A stretch of 64,000 nt of DNA from Anaerolentibacter hominis (GCF_032380675.1 NZ_JAWDIX010000001.1:1736001-1800000); one strand, 5' to 3'; shown: positions 25,618 through 34,454, numbered from the stretch's first letter. Made by a program: numbers and translations. Notes: generated by a model not told the origin, from the letters alone.

Positions 25618-26706
25618 TCAGCATTTCCATATCAGGACTGCCGATACAGCAGCCATAATTCCGTAGATTCCCTTATTCCAGTTTAAGACCCGTCTTCCGC
25701 CAAAACTTTCAAACGGATAGAACGCCAGAATCCGGTAGATCAAAAAGATACAGCCAAACTGAGTCAGCGCTTCAAAATACGGTCCGTCAAGTCCGGCCAG
25801 ATAGGGAACCGCTGTCAGAAGCAGAACAGTCAGCCACTCTGCCAAAGCACATAGGCCCATATCCCTGCGGAAGCTTATGGTCTTTTCATAGCGCTTCGGA
25901 TACCAGTTGCCTATCATTGGAAAGGCTCCCCCACTCATATTCAGGAGAATCGTTAGCAGCATGCCGCCGTTATTCATACGGAATGACCAGCTTCTGGAAT
26001 GAAATGTAGTTACCAGGAGTCCCGCCAGGGTCCCGGCGCAGAGCAGGGTCAGATACGCCCGGACAGCCGCCAGTTCCTCCTGCACATCTCTCATAAAAAA
26101 TGCCGGCAAAAAGAGCAGTACATTCAGGAGTATGTAAAGCAGAATCTGCGTAACTCCTCCCTTTTTCTCCGGTATCTTAGCTTCCTTCACCGCCAGATAA
26201 AACTCCATACCATCCGCGATAACAAAGGGGGTCAGGAGTAAATTGCGCAGAATACCCAGCGGGCCCAGATACCGGCATGCGGTTATCATATCCACACGCT
26301 TTAGCCCATATCTCATAAATAAGCTCCAGGAGCCGATATTGTCATCCTTAACCAGGGCCGTAACCGCCGTACACCCCTGCTGCCACAGAAAATCAATACT
26401 CTCCCGGTACAGCACAGCGCCCACGCCCCGGTCGTGGTATTCCCTGTCTACAAATGCCAGGTCCACATAGCCGATTTTGTTCTTTCCCGAACCCAGGAAC
26501 CGATAGACAATCGCCCCCACAATTTGATTATCGCTGACCGCAACCATCGCCTTCTTCGGCTTGCCTACCATCAGGCTCTCAAGTCCCTGAAAAGCTCTTC
26601 TGCCAACCCGTGCCACTTCTGCTTCCTCTCCCGGAAGCATTTCTCTCACCGAAACTTCCACTCTTTCCCCTACCCTTTCTGGTCTTTGACATGAGACATA
26701 TATCAT
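25618..26706 (-). CDS. GNAT acetyltransferase fused to a membrane domain
   Basis: 362 aa. The first ~150 residues are a GNAT fold: VDREYHDRGVGAVLYRESID carries the acetyl-CoA pyrophosphate loop (R-x-x-G-x-G/A). About residues 180-362 form a hydrophobic domain with roughly six helices. It is last in an operon with an ABC permease and ATPase, starting with an ATGA overlap to the permease gene, so translation is coupled. The fusion suggests acetylation of a membrane-associated or exported compound. The acceptor is unknown, and I know no characterised protein with this layout. Confidence 0.72.
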   Translation of the reverse strand: MIYVSCQRPERVGERVEVSVREMLPGEEAEVARVGRRAFQGLESLMVGKPKKAMVAVSDNQIVGAIVYRFLGSGKNKIGYVDLAFVDREYHDRGVGAVLYRESIDFLWQQGCTAVTALVKDDNIGSWSLFMRYGLKRVDMITACRYLGPLGILRNLLLTPFVIADGMEFYLAVKEAKIPEKKGGVTQILLYILLNVLLFLPAFFMRDVQEELAAVRAYLTLLCAGTLAGLLVTTFHSRSWSFRMNNGGMLLTILLNMSGGAFPMIGNWYPKRYEKTISFRRDMGLCALAEWLTVLLLTAVPYLAGLDGPYFEALTQFGCIFLIYRILAFYPFESFGGRRVLNWNKGIYGIMAAVSAVLIWKC

Positions 26707-28325
26707 TTTACCCGGAACCGTTTTGATGCAAACTTAAAAATAAGTACCAAGGCCGTACAGATATAGAGTATCGTACCGCCGAGCACCGCCGCTGTAAACA
26801 CCGCGCTGCCTGTTTTCACCTGGATACACATAAAACAGATTACATACACCACGGTATTAAAGATATGAAAGAACGGGTTCTTCACATCCAGACCGGCAGT
26901 GTAAGGCTGGAATATATAATATAAAAACAAATGATGGACGGTAAAAAATATTGCCAGCGCCAAAATGGACAGACAGAAGAAGAAAAAGTCCCAGCTGAGC
27001 AGACCGGTGCCGCAGATCATCAAGAACCCGCCTGCCGTCCCGCAGATGCTTAATGCTATGATCAGGTTATAGGCGCCCAGTTTTTTCAGCCTGATTCGAA
27101 AGTTCAGAAGAATCGTCCCCGGATTCCGGTAGAATCCATATCGGAGCAGGCTGATATCACAGTTGTAAAACATCGCCTTGCAGGCCTTCTCCCCTATCGC
27201 CATAAAATACATAATAAATACCAGGGACGGGAGAAGTGCAGATATATTTCTGCTCAGGGCCACGGCTGTGTCAGGGCTATAAAAGCGGAAAAATACGCTG
27301 GCCGCAAATACGGCTGCCGCAAGCGCCAGACGATAGTAAACCGGCCGCAGAAGCAGCCGTCTGTGCCGGAGGAAAAACAGGGAAGTTAAGTAGGCATATC
27401 CCTTTTTATCCTTTATTTCAGCTGAATCTGTAATTTCCGTATTCCGGTCCTTGTCCTTTAACTCAACATCCGCAAAGGCCGCCTGCTTTGACTGCCTGAC
27501 CGCGTTTGCAAACAGGAAATTCAAATCAATGGACCTGGCAAACCGGGTCTGATAGCCGGTATACCCCCTCCAGATATAGTGCAGCGCTGCAAGGGACAGA
27601 ATGAAACATATCCCCACAAAAACCGGGTGAAGCACAACAGCCGCCGTATACTGTCCTGCCCCGGCAAACACCAGTCCATAGGCAAGCAGCGGCCCTCCCA
27701 GCATAACAGGCCAGGTAAACGCCGGTTTTCTGGAGATTACATAACCTTTTTTGTCATATAGATAGAGCTGCAGTGCTTCCCCCATCATCCGGAAGCTGAA
27801 ATATAAAATCCAGAGCAAAACGCCTTCATAGACAGGACGTCCAAAGAGCCATGCCGCACCGGACAAAATGGGCAGCCAGTAGAAGAAAAAAGGAACATAG
27901 CGCGAAAGAAAAGAGGCTTTCACATAACGTTGTGCAGGCATATTCATGTATTTGATACAGGTTACCATCTCCCTGGTAATTCCGAAGATCCGGCTGTCCA
28001 ACAGCGGCCCTGTCAAACAGCTTAAGAAAAAAAGGACATGTACAAGGAGCGCCCACTCCTGTCCGGATGCCGCCATCCCCTTCTGAACGGCCATGGAAAC
28101 CGGCAGGAACAGGGCCAGATAGAGATAGGCAAGCTTCCCTGCTATCTCCCATATCTGCTTTAAGATGACCACCAGAACCGAAAGGACTTTCTTCAGGCCT
28201 ATATTGCCGTAAACTTCATCCGGCATAATCTTTCCGATCAGCCACAGACGCTTAAAATAGTAGGCAAAGGTATTGGCCCCGTTGGCTGTCTGGATATTCA
28301 GAATCAGCTTTAAAGTCTTAAGCAT
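26703..28325 (-). CDS. Large ABC exporter permease
   Basis: 540 aa polytopic membrane protein with about 12 hydrophobic segments in two halves separated by a hydrophilic stretch (about residues 255-300, rich in DKDRN and KDKKGYAY). It overlaps the ATPase gene upstream by 8 nt, with AGGAGG before the ATG, and the GNAT gene downstream by 4 nt. It is presumably the membrane half of an exporter powered by that ATPase. It resembles large permeases encoded beside single ATPases in Firmicutes. Substrate unknown. Confidence 0.75.
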   Translation of the reverse strand: MLKTLKLILNIQTANGANTFAYYFKRLWLIGKIMPDEVYGNIGLKKVLSVLVVILKQIWEIAGKLAYLYLALFLPVSMAVQKGMAASGQEWALLVHVLFFLSCLTGPLLDSRIFGITREMVTCIKYMNMPAQRYVKASFLSRYVPFFFYWLPILSGAAWLFGRPVYEGVLLWILYFSFRMMGEALQLYLYDKKGYVISRKPAFTWPVMLGGPLLAYGLVFAGAGQYTAAVVLHPVFVGICFILSLAALHYIWRGYTGYQTRFARSIDLNFLFANAVRQSKQAAFADVELKDKDRNTEITDSAEIKDKKGYAYLTSLFFLRHRRLLLRPVYYRLALAAAVFAASVFFRFYSPDTAVALSRNISALLPSLVFIMYFMAIGEKACKAMFYNCDISLLRYGFYRNPGTILLNFRIRLKKLGAYNLIIALSICGTAGGFLMICGTGLLSWDFFFFCLSILALAIFFTVHHLFLYYIFQPYTAGLDVKNPFFHIFNTVVYVICFMCIQVKTGSAVFTAAVLGGTILYICTALVLIFKFASKRFRVK

Positions 28326-29037
28326 CCCCTTCCTCCTGTTCCTCTTTTAACAGCTCTATAATCTGGTTTTCAAAGTCCTGGCTCTTAAGCATGTCATGAT
28401 CGATCTGGGAAAGCCGCCCTTCGCTCAGGACAACAATTTCATCGCATAAGTCGGTAGCCAGCTGGAGGATGTGAGTGGAAAACAAAATAATATGGTTCTC
28501 CTTCATCTCCTTTAGCAGCTGCTTTATCTCCAGAGCCACTACTACATCAAAAGAGGTCAGAGGCTCATCCAGCAGAATCACAGGCGGTTTGGATATAATA
28601 AAGAGCAGCATCTGCATTTTATTCTTCATTCCGTGGGAATAGCCCTTCATCAGGCGGTTTCTGTCCTCCGGCTCGATTTTGACCATGTCAAAATAATCGT
28701 CTATCGTTTTATCCGGATCTATCCGTTCCTGGTTTATTTCCATATAAAATTTCAGGAACTCATAGCCGGTCAGAAAATCCGGCAGCAGAGGGGTAGAGAA
28801 AACATAGGCAATCCTTTCCGGGTCCAGCAGGACTCTGCTGCCATCCTCCTGTATCAGGTGCGCCGTACCCTGATCAGCCTGTATCTCATCGCTCAGACAG
28901 TTAAACAGCGTGGTCTTCCCGGCGCCGTTTCTTCCCAGAAGCCCATATATTTTTCCTTGTTCAAAGGTAAATGAGCAGCCTTTTAGCACCTCTTTTTTGC
29001 CAAAGGATTTATGTATATCACTCAGTTCTAATTTCAT
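28318..29037 (-). CDS. ABC transporter ATP-binding protein
   Basis: 239 aa ATPase: Walker A GLLGRNGAGKTT, Walker B VILLDEPLTSFD, H-loop in ILFSTHILQLATDLCDE. The usual LSGGQ signature is degenerate here (KGYSHGMKNKMQ), as in some antimicrobial-peptide and bacteriocin exporters. It is first in the operon with the permease and the GNAT-membrane fusion. A direct-repeat promoter upstream resembles that of the two-component system at 22 kb, so it is probably under that regulator. AAAGGGA precedes the ATG. Confidence 0.9.
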   Translation of the reverse strand: MKLELSDIHKSFGKKEVLKGCSFTFEQGKIYGLLGRNGAGKTTLFNCLSDEIQADQGTAHLIQEDGSRVLLDPERIAYVFSTPLLPDFLTGYEFLKFYMEINQERIDPDKTIDDYFDMVKIEPEDRNRLMKGYSHGMKNKMQMLLFIISKPPVILLDEPLTSFDVVVALEIKQLLKEMKENHIILFSTHILQLATDLCDEIVVLSEGRLSQIDHDMLKSQDFENQIIELLKEEQEEGDA

Positions 29038-29083
29038 CCGTCATCCCTTTCCGTACTTTTGATTTGTTAGTAAATATACCATG

Positions 29084-29119
29084 AAGGTAAAAACCGGCGC
29101 CGTTAAATTTCTGTTAAGA
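29084..29119 (-). promoter_or_regulatory. Response-regulator direct-repeat site upstream of the ABC operon
   Basis: On the minus strand: TCTTAACA-N3-ATTTAACG (29101-29119, 11-bp period) followed, as in the two sites at 20.8 and 22.8 kb, by about 7-8 nt and a weak -10-like TACCTT (29084-29089). It lies about 60-80 bp upstream of the ATPase start. Confidence 0.5.
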
Positions 29120-29132
29120 AACCCCGTCCGGC

Positions 29133-30176
29133 TTATCTCAGCTCCACAGAAACCGTACTTTTCAGCTCCTGTGCATTTTCCCGAACCAGCTTTCTCAGCG
29201 TGGCAATAAGGATACACAGGGCCGTATTCACCGTTGACTCATAGTCTTCGCGGTAAAACTTTTCAAACTCCTCCTGGGCATCTCTGATATGGAATTTCCC
29301 TGGAAAGTTCATCCTCCCATGGACAAAAGCCGATCTGGCGTCATACATCCGCCCGATCCGTTTTTTATATTCCGAAGGCTCCCCAAACAGGGCGCTGGTC
29401 TTGGTTCTCAGCTGCTCCTTGATCCCATCCGCCCGTCCCGTATTATAAAGGGCTTCTACGCCCAGAAGGACATAGAACAAATCCTCATAATGATTCGAAT
29501 TGAAGGTATAGGAAAATGCGTTCAATGCCCGATCGGCCGGGGTGTGGCCCACATTGTCCATGACATGCGTCTTCTCATTCATCCACTCCCAGATTTCCCC
29601 CACAGTAACCGGAACAAATTCCGGCCAGTTCTTCTCCCAGGCCTCCTCGTAAGCCATAACCAGGCTGTTATTGATTCCCTCAATAACACCTCTCTCCTGC
29701 TCTCCGATCCGGATAAGTCCCGTCCCGATCTGAAACAGCCCCGGACTGGCTAGATTTACGGCAATCACCAAATCCTTAACCCGTTTATCCAGTTCTCTGG
29801 CCACATCGATCTCCGTCTCTTCCAGCCAGTCAATACCGTCCAGAAGAGCCCTATCCCCGATCTGCTCCAACAGGGCGGCGGAAAATTCTTCGGAGCGCGC
29901 GTTCAGATATTCTGTCATATCCCTGTCGGACGTGATCTGGCAGACCCACTCCGCCGGTGCATAGCCCGGAAAGGTAAACCTGGCATAGGCACGATTTCGA
30001 AGAATGGAAATTTTAACCAGAAAACATTCTTCCCCCAGCTTCCAGGTCAGTCCAAGACCATCCAGCTCTTTATACAATAATGTGACCTGAGAACGCAAAA
30101 AGGCACCGAATCCTGTCTCCTCCGGATAACCCATCAGAGCGGGAATCAATGCCAATACGATTTCCATGTTCTTCAT
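29133..30176 (-). CDS. HEPN (ApeA-like) domain protein
   Basis: 347 aa. The C-terminal ~140 residues fit the Apea-like HEPN pattern. The R-x4-H motif typical of HEPN ribonucleases is visible as ARSAFVHG. The N-terminal ~200 residues match no family that I recognise. HEPN proteins are often RNases in toxin-antitoxin or phage-defence systems, but this gene has no visible antitoxin partner and could be a house-keeping or stress protein. The open frame begins with TTG at 30206; ATG 30176, preceded by GGGGAGG at 11 nt, is preferred. It is separated from the lipid operon by a long hairpin. Confidence 0.65.
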   Translation of the reverse strand: MKNMEIVLALIPALMGYPEETGFGAFLRSQVTLLYKELDGLGLTWKLGEECFLVKISILRNRAYARFTFPGYAPAEWVCQITSDRDMTEYLNARSEEFSAALLEQIGDRALLDGIDWLEETEIDVARELDKRVKDLVIAVNLASPGLFQIGTGLIRIGEQERGVIEGINNSLVMAYEEAWEKNWPEFVPVTVGEIWEWMNEKTHVMDNVGHTPADRALNAFSYTFNSNHYEDLFYVLLGVEALYNTGRADGIKEQLRTKTSALFGEPSEYKKRIGRMYDARSAFVHGRMNFPGKFHIRDAQEEFEKFYREDYESTVNTALCILIATLRKLVRENAQELKSTVSVELR

Positions 30177-30292
30177 TCTGTCCGTGTCCTCCCCATCAGC
30201 CGTCAAGTCTGTTACCCTATTCTAACAGATAGACACGAGACAGGACAATACCCTATCTAGAACAAAGTGGGCACATGCGAGTGTGCATAGGA

Positions 30293-30346
30293 TGGTTTTT
30301 TATTGCATAGGAAAGTCTCAAAACTTTCCTATGCAATAAAAAACCA
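30293..30346. terminator. Long perfect hairpin after psd (24-bp arms)
   Basis: Arms 30293-30316 and 30323-30346 are perfect complements around CTCAAA. It lies 2 nt beyond the psd stop and probably ends the lipid operon. The AGGAAAGT..ACTTTCCT tip matches the hairpin tip of the 39.1 kb repeat, although the outer arms differ. Confidence 0.75.
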
Positions 30347-30348
30347 GG

Positions 30349-31218
30349 CTAAACCGACGGCGCCCGGCCAATCTTCTCTCCCATCTTTACAACCGTCTCC
30401 ATGCCCCGGGCCGTGTTCCGGATCAAATCTCCGTCTATTTCTACTCTGCCAGGCTCCAGCAGAAGAATGACGGTAGAACCTCCAAATTCAAAACAGCCCA
30501 TCTCACTGCCCCGTTTCACCTTTCCTCTTCCGCGGAAGTTGTGAATCTTTCCCACCATCATAGCGCCCACTTCCATGGTCAGGATCAGTCCGAAATTCCG
30601 GCTCCTGTTCAGACAGAACGCCCGGCTGTTCTCCTTATAGACCGGCACCTCATCGTTGGCGATGGGGTTTACCGTATGAAGTACGCCCGGAATATGATAA
30701 TGCTCCGATGCAATTCCGTCATCCACGTAACAATAGTGATGGTAATCATCCACCGTAAGCCGGAATACACAGGCTGTTCCTCCTTCGAACCGCTTTGCCA
30801 GCTTCCCGGACCGCAGCAGAGACCGCACCGAATACTCCGTATGCTTGATAGGAAACCTTTGCTTTTTATCTATTGGGTAAACGCTTAACTTCCCGTCGCA
30901 GGGGCTGATCAGCACCTTATCCTCTTTGGCGGCAGGTCTGAACTCCTTCTTGATCTGACGGGTAAAAAAATCGTTGTAGGACCGGTAAACCCTGTCCTCG
31001 TACTGACTCAGGTCAATCTTATGATTCCGGACAAAACCAGGTATTAACTTACAGGATAACCGGGAATTCAAAAAAGCCCCTCCCAGTCTGGATACCCATG
31101 GCTGTATGAGCAGCTTAATCAGGAGGCGTCCCGGCGCATGCGTATAAAGCATCCGCAGGAACCGGTCCTGCGCACAGTCTTCCTCCCAGCATCTGCCCTC
31201 TCTGTCTGCATATTTCAA
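30349..31218 (-). CDS. psd: Phosphatidylserine decarboxylase
   Basis: 289 aa. It removes CO2 from phosphatidylserine to make phosphatidylethanolamine at the membrane. The pyruvoyl-forming site is FGGSTVILL near the C-terminus; self-cleavage before the Ser would give the short alpha chain. Other family stretches are LISPCDGKLSVYPI, DYHHYCYVDDG and GAMMVGKI. The start is TTG at 31218 with AGGAGAGG just upstream; no ATG is nearby. It is last in the operon PAP2-flippase-pssA-psd, 10 nt after pssA. Confidence 0.95.
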   Translation of the reverse strand: MKYADREGRCWEEDCAQDRFLRMLYTHAPGRLLIKLLIQPWVSRLGGAFLNSRLSCKLIPGFVRNHKIDLSQYEDRVYRSYNDFFTRQIKKEFRPAAKEDKVLISPCDGKLSVYPIDKKQRFPIKHTEYSVRSLLRSGKLAKRFEGGTACVFRLTVDDYHHYCYVDDGIASEHYHIPGVLHTVNPIANDEVPVYKENSRAFCLNRSRNFGLILTMEVGAMMVGKIHNFRGRGKVKRGSEMGCFEFGGSTVILLLEPGRVEIDGDLIRNTARGMETVVKMGEKIGRAPSV

Positions 31219-31228
31219 CGTTCCTCTC

Positions 31229-31876
31229 CTATCTGAAATGAAGTCCCAATGTACGCCTGCTCACAAATATAACCACAACCAGAGCGATGGAAACCACACC
31301 TACGATCACCGCCAAGGTAGAATTCTTAGGCTTCGGAAATCTAAAATTCAGAACAAATAAAATTCCCACGATCAGCATCAGAAAATAAAGTCCGATGTGA
31401 TATACCCCGGCCGGCATCAGCATCCGCGCGGCATAAAATAAAGGCAGGATAACGGCAATAGAAGTAATGGGCAGCCCCCGGTAAAATTTGTGCCCGCTCT
31501 CGTCCACCAGCTCATTTTTCATTTCCAGCACATTAAAATAGGCCAGACGGATCACCGAAGTAGTACAGTACAAAATAAGGACTGTCATACCGAAGAATCC
31601 CCTCACTCCCATCTGATAACACAACAGGGCCGGGAACGCTCCGAAGCAGACCATATCGCACAGAGAATCAATCTGCACCCCAAACGCCTTGGCATCATCC
31701 GACCGGTTCTTCATGGCTCTGGCGATCTTGCCGTCAAACATATCACACAGCCCGGATACCGCCAGACAAATCACCGCAAACAAAAACTTTCCCTGCACTG
31801 CCTGGGTCATGCCCAGAATGGCAGAAGCCAGGCTGACATACGTCAAAATAACTGAATAATTATAAATACCAACCAT
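31229..31876 (-). CDS. pssA: CDP-diacylglycerol-serine O-phosphatidyltransferase
   Basis: 215 aa membrane enzyme making phosphatidylserine from CDP-diacylglycerol and serine. The CDP-alcohol phosphatidyltransferase signature D-G-x2-A-R-x8-G-x3-D-x3-D is present (DGKIARAMKNRSDDAKAFGV then QIDSLCD). About six to seven membrane helices. ATG 31876 with AAGGGA 8 nt upstream is preferred to the TTG at 31882. It lies 18 nt after the flippase-like gene and before psd, giving both steps to phosphatidylethanolamine in one operon. Confidence 0.95.
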   Translation of the reverse strand: MVGIYNYSVILTYVSLASAILGMTQAVQGKFLFAVICLAVSGLCDMFDGKIARAMKNRSDDAKAFGVQIDSLCDMVCFGAFPALLCYQMGVRGFFGMTVLILYCTTSVIRLAYFNVLEMKNELVDESGHKFYRGLPITSIAVILPLFYAARMLMPAGVYHIGLYFLMLIVGILFVLNFRFPKPKNSTLAVIVGVVSIALVVVIFVSRRTLGLHFR

Positions 31877-31894
31877 AAACAAATCCCTTTTCTC

Positions 31895-32947
31895 TCATGT
31901 ATTCGCCGGATACGATGTCCGCTTCTTTTTCATTTCCCCCAGCCTGATCTGGGCCAGCATGGTGACTCCCGCGCTTAAAAGCAGCTGGACATAATAGGCC
32001 AGCCCACGGCTTAAAACCATGGCAGGAAGCAAAAATGCCGCTCCGAAAACCGGGGCAAAAATTGAAAGGAACAAATGCTCGCTTATGCCCATCCCCCCGG
32101 GCAGAGGCAGCATATCCACCGAAATAGAGATCGCCGCCTGGAGCATGACCACATCATATGAGTTCGTACCCTTTAAGTGAAAGGTCTTATAGACCAAAAA
32201 AGTTACAAAAAACAGAGCAAACCGCTGTAAGAATGTAATAATAAGAACCCGGACCATTACACCCCCATGCTGCTTTAAATAAACGGAAGCTGCGTTGTAC
32301 TGATCCATAGAGGCAGAGAGTCTCTCCCGCCGTTCTTGCTTTTTCTTCAGGATATGCACCTTTTCCAGGAAGCTCAGACACCGAAGCATCATGTTCTTCG
32401 CCAGCGCCGGATGAAAAATCAGCAGCAGCAAGATGAGGCAAAAGCCCACATTCAGTCCGATTCCCAGGTAAAAAACCGGGAGAATACCTTCCAGATAGTG
32501 GTGGATAAAACCACGCTGGAATACGACCAGAAAAAGCCCGGTCAGGACCAGCACCGATTTATACGCCACCGTTACAATCATCAGAACCAGCGACGAAACC
32601 GGTATCGGAATCTCATCCCTGTGCATATAGTAAACCTGCGCCGGCTGTCCTCCGCTCGCCGAAGGAGTAATGCAACTGAAGAAAAATCCGATGCATGAGT
32701 ACATAAAACAGGTTCTCTTCCTGGTCCGCACTGACAGCGTATCCAATATGTAATGGATAATGATGGATTCTCCCCAGATAAAAAACACCACACAGGCAGC
32801 TCCAAGCACCAGATACAGAGGATTGGCCTTTGTCAAAGTGTGAAACAGTTCTTTCAGATCTTCACCTTTAAAAACACTGTATATAGTCAGTCCGAAGACC
32901 AGCACAAAAAACAGCGCGTTAACTATCTTCTTTTTATTCGATGCCAA
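31895..32947 (-). CDS. Lysylphosphatidylglycerol synthetase-type TM / UPF0104 membrane protein
   Basis: 350 aa integral membrane protein with about eight helices, of the family related to the MprF flippase half. The stretch SPSASGGQPAQVYYMHRDEI and MLPLPGGMGISEHLF are family marks. It probably moves a lipid across the membrane; its position before pssA and psd suggests phosphatidylserine or phosphatidylethanolamine, or a PAP2-linked lipid. That is inference from context. The start is a TTG at 32947, two bases after the PAP2 stop codon; GAGGAAG overlaps that stop. Confidence 0.8.
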   Translation of the reverse strand: MASNKKKIVNALFFVLVFGLTIYSVFKGEDLKELFHTLTKANPLYLVLGAACVVFFIWGESIIIHYILDTLSVRTRKRTCFMYSCIGFFFSCITPSASGGQPAQVYYMHRDEIPIPVSSLVLMIVTVAYKSVLVLTGLFLVVFQRGFIHHYLEGILPVFYLGIGLNVGFCLILLLLIFHPALAKNMMLRCLSFLEKVHILKKKQERRERLSASMDQYNAASVYLKQHGGVMVRVLIITFLQRFALFFVTFLVYKTFHLKGTNSYDVVMLQAAISISVDMLPLPGGMGISEHLFLSIFAPVFGAAFLLPAMVLSRGLAYYVQLLLSAGVTMLAQIRLGEMKKKRTSYPANT

Positions 32948-32949
32948 AA

Positions 32950-33663
32950 CTACTTCCTCATTTCATCTGCAGGATCTGCTTTCCGGCTGAAATAACCGGT
33001 AATCCTGTCAAAAATTTTTGTAAGGCTCCGGTACCACTCCGTGTGAAATCCAATATAGAAACAAACTTCCGCTATCACCACCCCGCCAATGACGTCTGCA
33101 ATGTAATGCTGCTTGGTTACCTGCGTTGAAACAAAAACTAAAATAGCCAGAACTAAGGACATTCCCCGATACCACCGGGGCACTTCCTTTCTCCCCCTGA
33201 GCCCTATATAACAAAACCAGCTTATCAGACAATGAATCGAAGGAAATAAATTCGACGGTGAGTCGATCTGCCATACCATTCCCAGCATCCCGCTCCAGAA
33301 ACCGCCGCCCGTCAGGCCGGGCCTTACATTCGTCGTGGGCAGCAGCAGAAAAAACACTGCGCATACCAGCCGGGACATGAGATCTGCCGTCACAAAACGC
33401 ATGCAGTATTCCTTTCCCACTCTTGCAATCAATATGTAATTCACTGCCCAGAACACATAACAGCCCAGGTAGACAGCAACAAATGCCGGCAATAAAGGCA
33501 CCATCCGGTCAAAAGCCGTCGTAAAATCAAACTTCCTCCATCCTTCGGTAATCCAGCCTGTGCCAAAATAGATCAGGCAGTTAAAGGCAAGGCAGGAAAA
33601 CAGAGGAATCACGGCATAAGCCGGGACAAAAGTCTGTAAACGGCCTCTTATTCTCTTGTACAT
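32950..33663 (-). CDS. PAP2 family lipid phosphatase, membrane-bound
   Basis: 237 aa with about six helices. The PAP2 active-site pieces are FPSIHC and TKQHYIADVIGG (the two His residues), while the N-terminal KxxxxxxRP motif is not obvious. It probably dephosphorylates phosphatidic acid, phosphatidylglycerol phosphate or undecaprenyl diphosphate at the outer face. A sphingolipid-type transferase is another possibility, since some bacterial PAP2 proteins look like inositol-phosphoceramide synthases. It is first in the lipid operon, and AAGGAG is upstream of the ATG. Confidence 0.8.
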   Translation of the reverse strand: MYKRIRGRLQTFVPAYAVIPLFSCLAFNCLIYFGTGWITEGWRKFDFTTAFDRMVPLLPAFVAVYLGCYVFWAVNYILIARVGKEYCMRFVTADLMSRLVCAVFFLLLPTTNVRPGLTGGGFWSGMLGMVWQIDSPSNLFPSIHCLISWFCYIGLRGRKEVPRWYRGMSLVLAILVFVSTQVTKQHYIADVIGGVVIAEVCFYIGFHTEWYRSLTKIFDRITGYFSRKADPADEMRK

Positions 33664-33822
33664 CTTAACCCTATCTCCTTACAGAGCCGACATAAAATGA
33701 CTCTATGATACATTATAATGAATTTTAGTCCTGTGAAAAACTTAATAAAACTTAAGAATGTGTTAATCCGGCTTAATAAGCGTCAACAAATCATTCATTG
33801 CATATACTATCAGGATCTTAAC

Positions 33823-34392
33823 ATGGAGGTGTTTATTCTGAATCTCAAGAAATGGCATATCCTCGGCGCCCTGTGCACCATTCTTCTCGGCAGTTTGGTC
33901 CATTTTACTTATGCCTGGTCAGGAAAAAATCCGGTGGTCGGCAGTTTAAGCGCTGTCAACGAAAGTACCTGGGAGCATTTAAAGCTTTTATTTACCCCTC
34001 TTTTCCTGTTTACGCTGATTGACTATCCGCTGTACGGCAAGGAATTCAAAAACTTCCTGCCGGTAAGATTCCTCTCGATCCTGCTGGGTATGTTCGTAAT
34101 CGTCGCCGCATTTTATACTTATTCGGGAATTCTCGGCCGAAATTTCCTGGCAGCCGATATCGCAACCTTCATTCTTGGTGTAATTGCTGCCTACTGTTTC
34201 AGCTGCCATTTTCTGAAAAGCGGTTCCTTTTCCTCCCCTGAAGCGGCTGCCGCCGGCAAGGCAGGGTTAGTTCTGCTTCTGGTTTTGTTCATACTCTTTA
34301 CCTTTGTCACACCCCGCATCGGTTTATTCAAAGATCCGGTGACGGGCGGATACGGCATAGAAGCAAATGCCGTGCAGCACACGGCACGGTAG
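33823..34392 (+). CDS. DUF6512 family membrane protein
   Basis: 189 aa with five predicted helices. The stretch GSLVHFTYAWSGKNPVVGSL followed by NESTWEHLKLLF is the family mark. Divergent from the lipid operon. The frame is open from 33718, but AGGATC precedes the ATG at 33823. A GGAGG six codons into the old frame could alternatively serve an unusual ATT or CTG start a few codons later. Function unknown. Confidence 0.75.
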   Translation: MEVFILNLKKWHILGALCTILLGSLVHFTYAWSGKNPVVGSLSAVNESTWEHLKLLFTPLFLFTLIDYPLYGKEFKNFLPVRFLSILLGMFVIVAAFYTYSGILGRNFLAADIATFILGVIAAYCFSCHFLKSGSFSSPEAAAAGKAGLVLLLVLFILFTFVTPRIGLFKDPVTGGYGIEANAVQHTAR

Positions 34393-34408
34393 CGCCGAAT
34401 ACGGCTCC

Positions 34409-34452
34409 ATAATGAAAAAGCCAATTGCCGGTGCAATTGACTTTTTCATTAT
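34409..34452. terminator. Bidirectional terminator
   Basis: ATAATGAAAAAG (34409-34420) with CTTTTTCATTAT (34441-34452), and an inner CAATTG pair. It separates convergent genes and is A/T-rich on both sides. Confidence 0.85.
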
Positions 34453-34454
34453 AT

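Noticed and set aside
33735..33780. TTAA-rich repeats between the PAP2 and DUF6512 genes as a fourth response-regulator site
   Set aside because: TGTTAATC-N3-CTTAATAA has the 11-bp period but a poor match, and no TGTTACAAT follows at the right distance.
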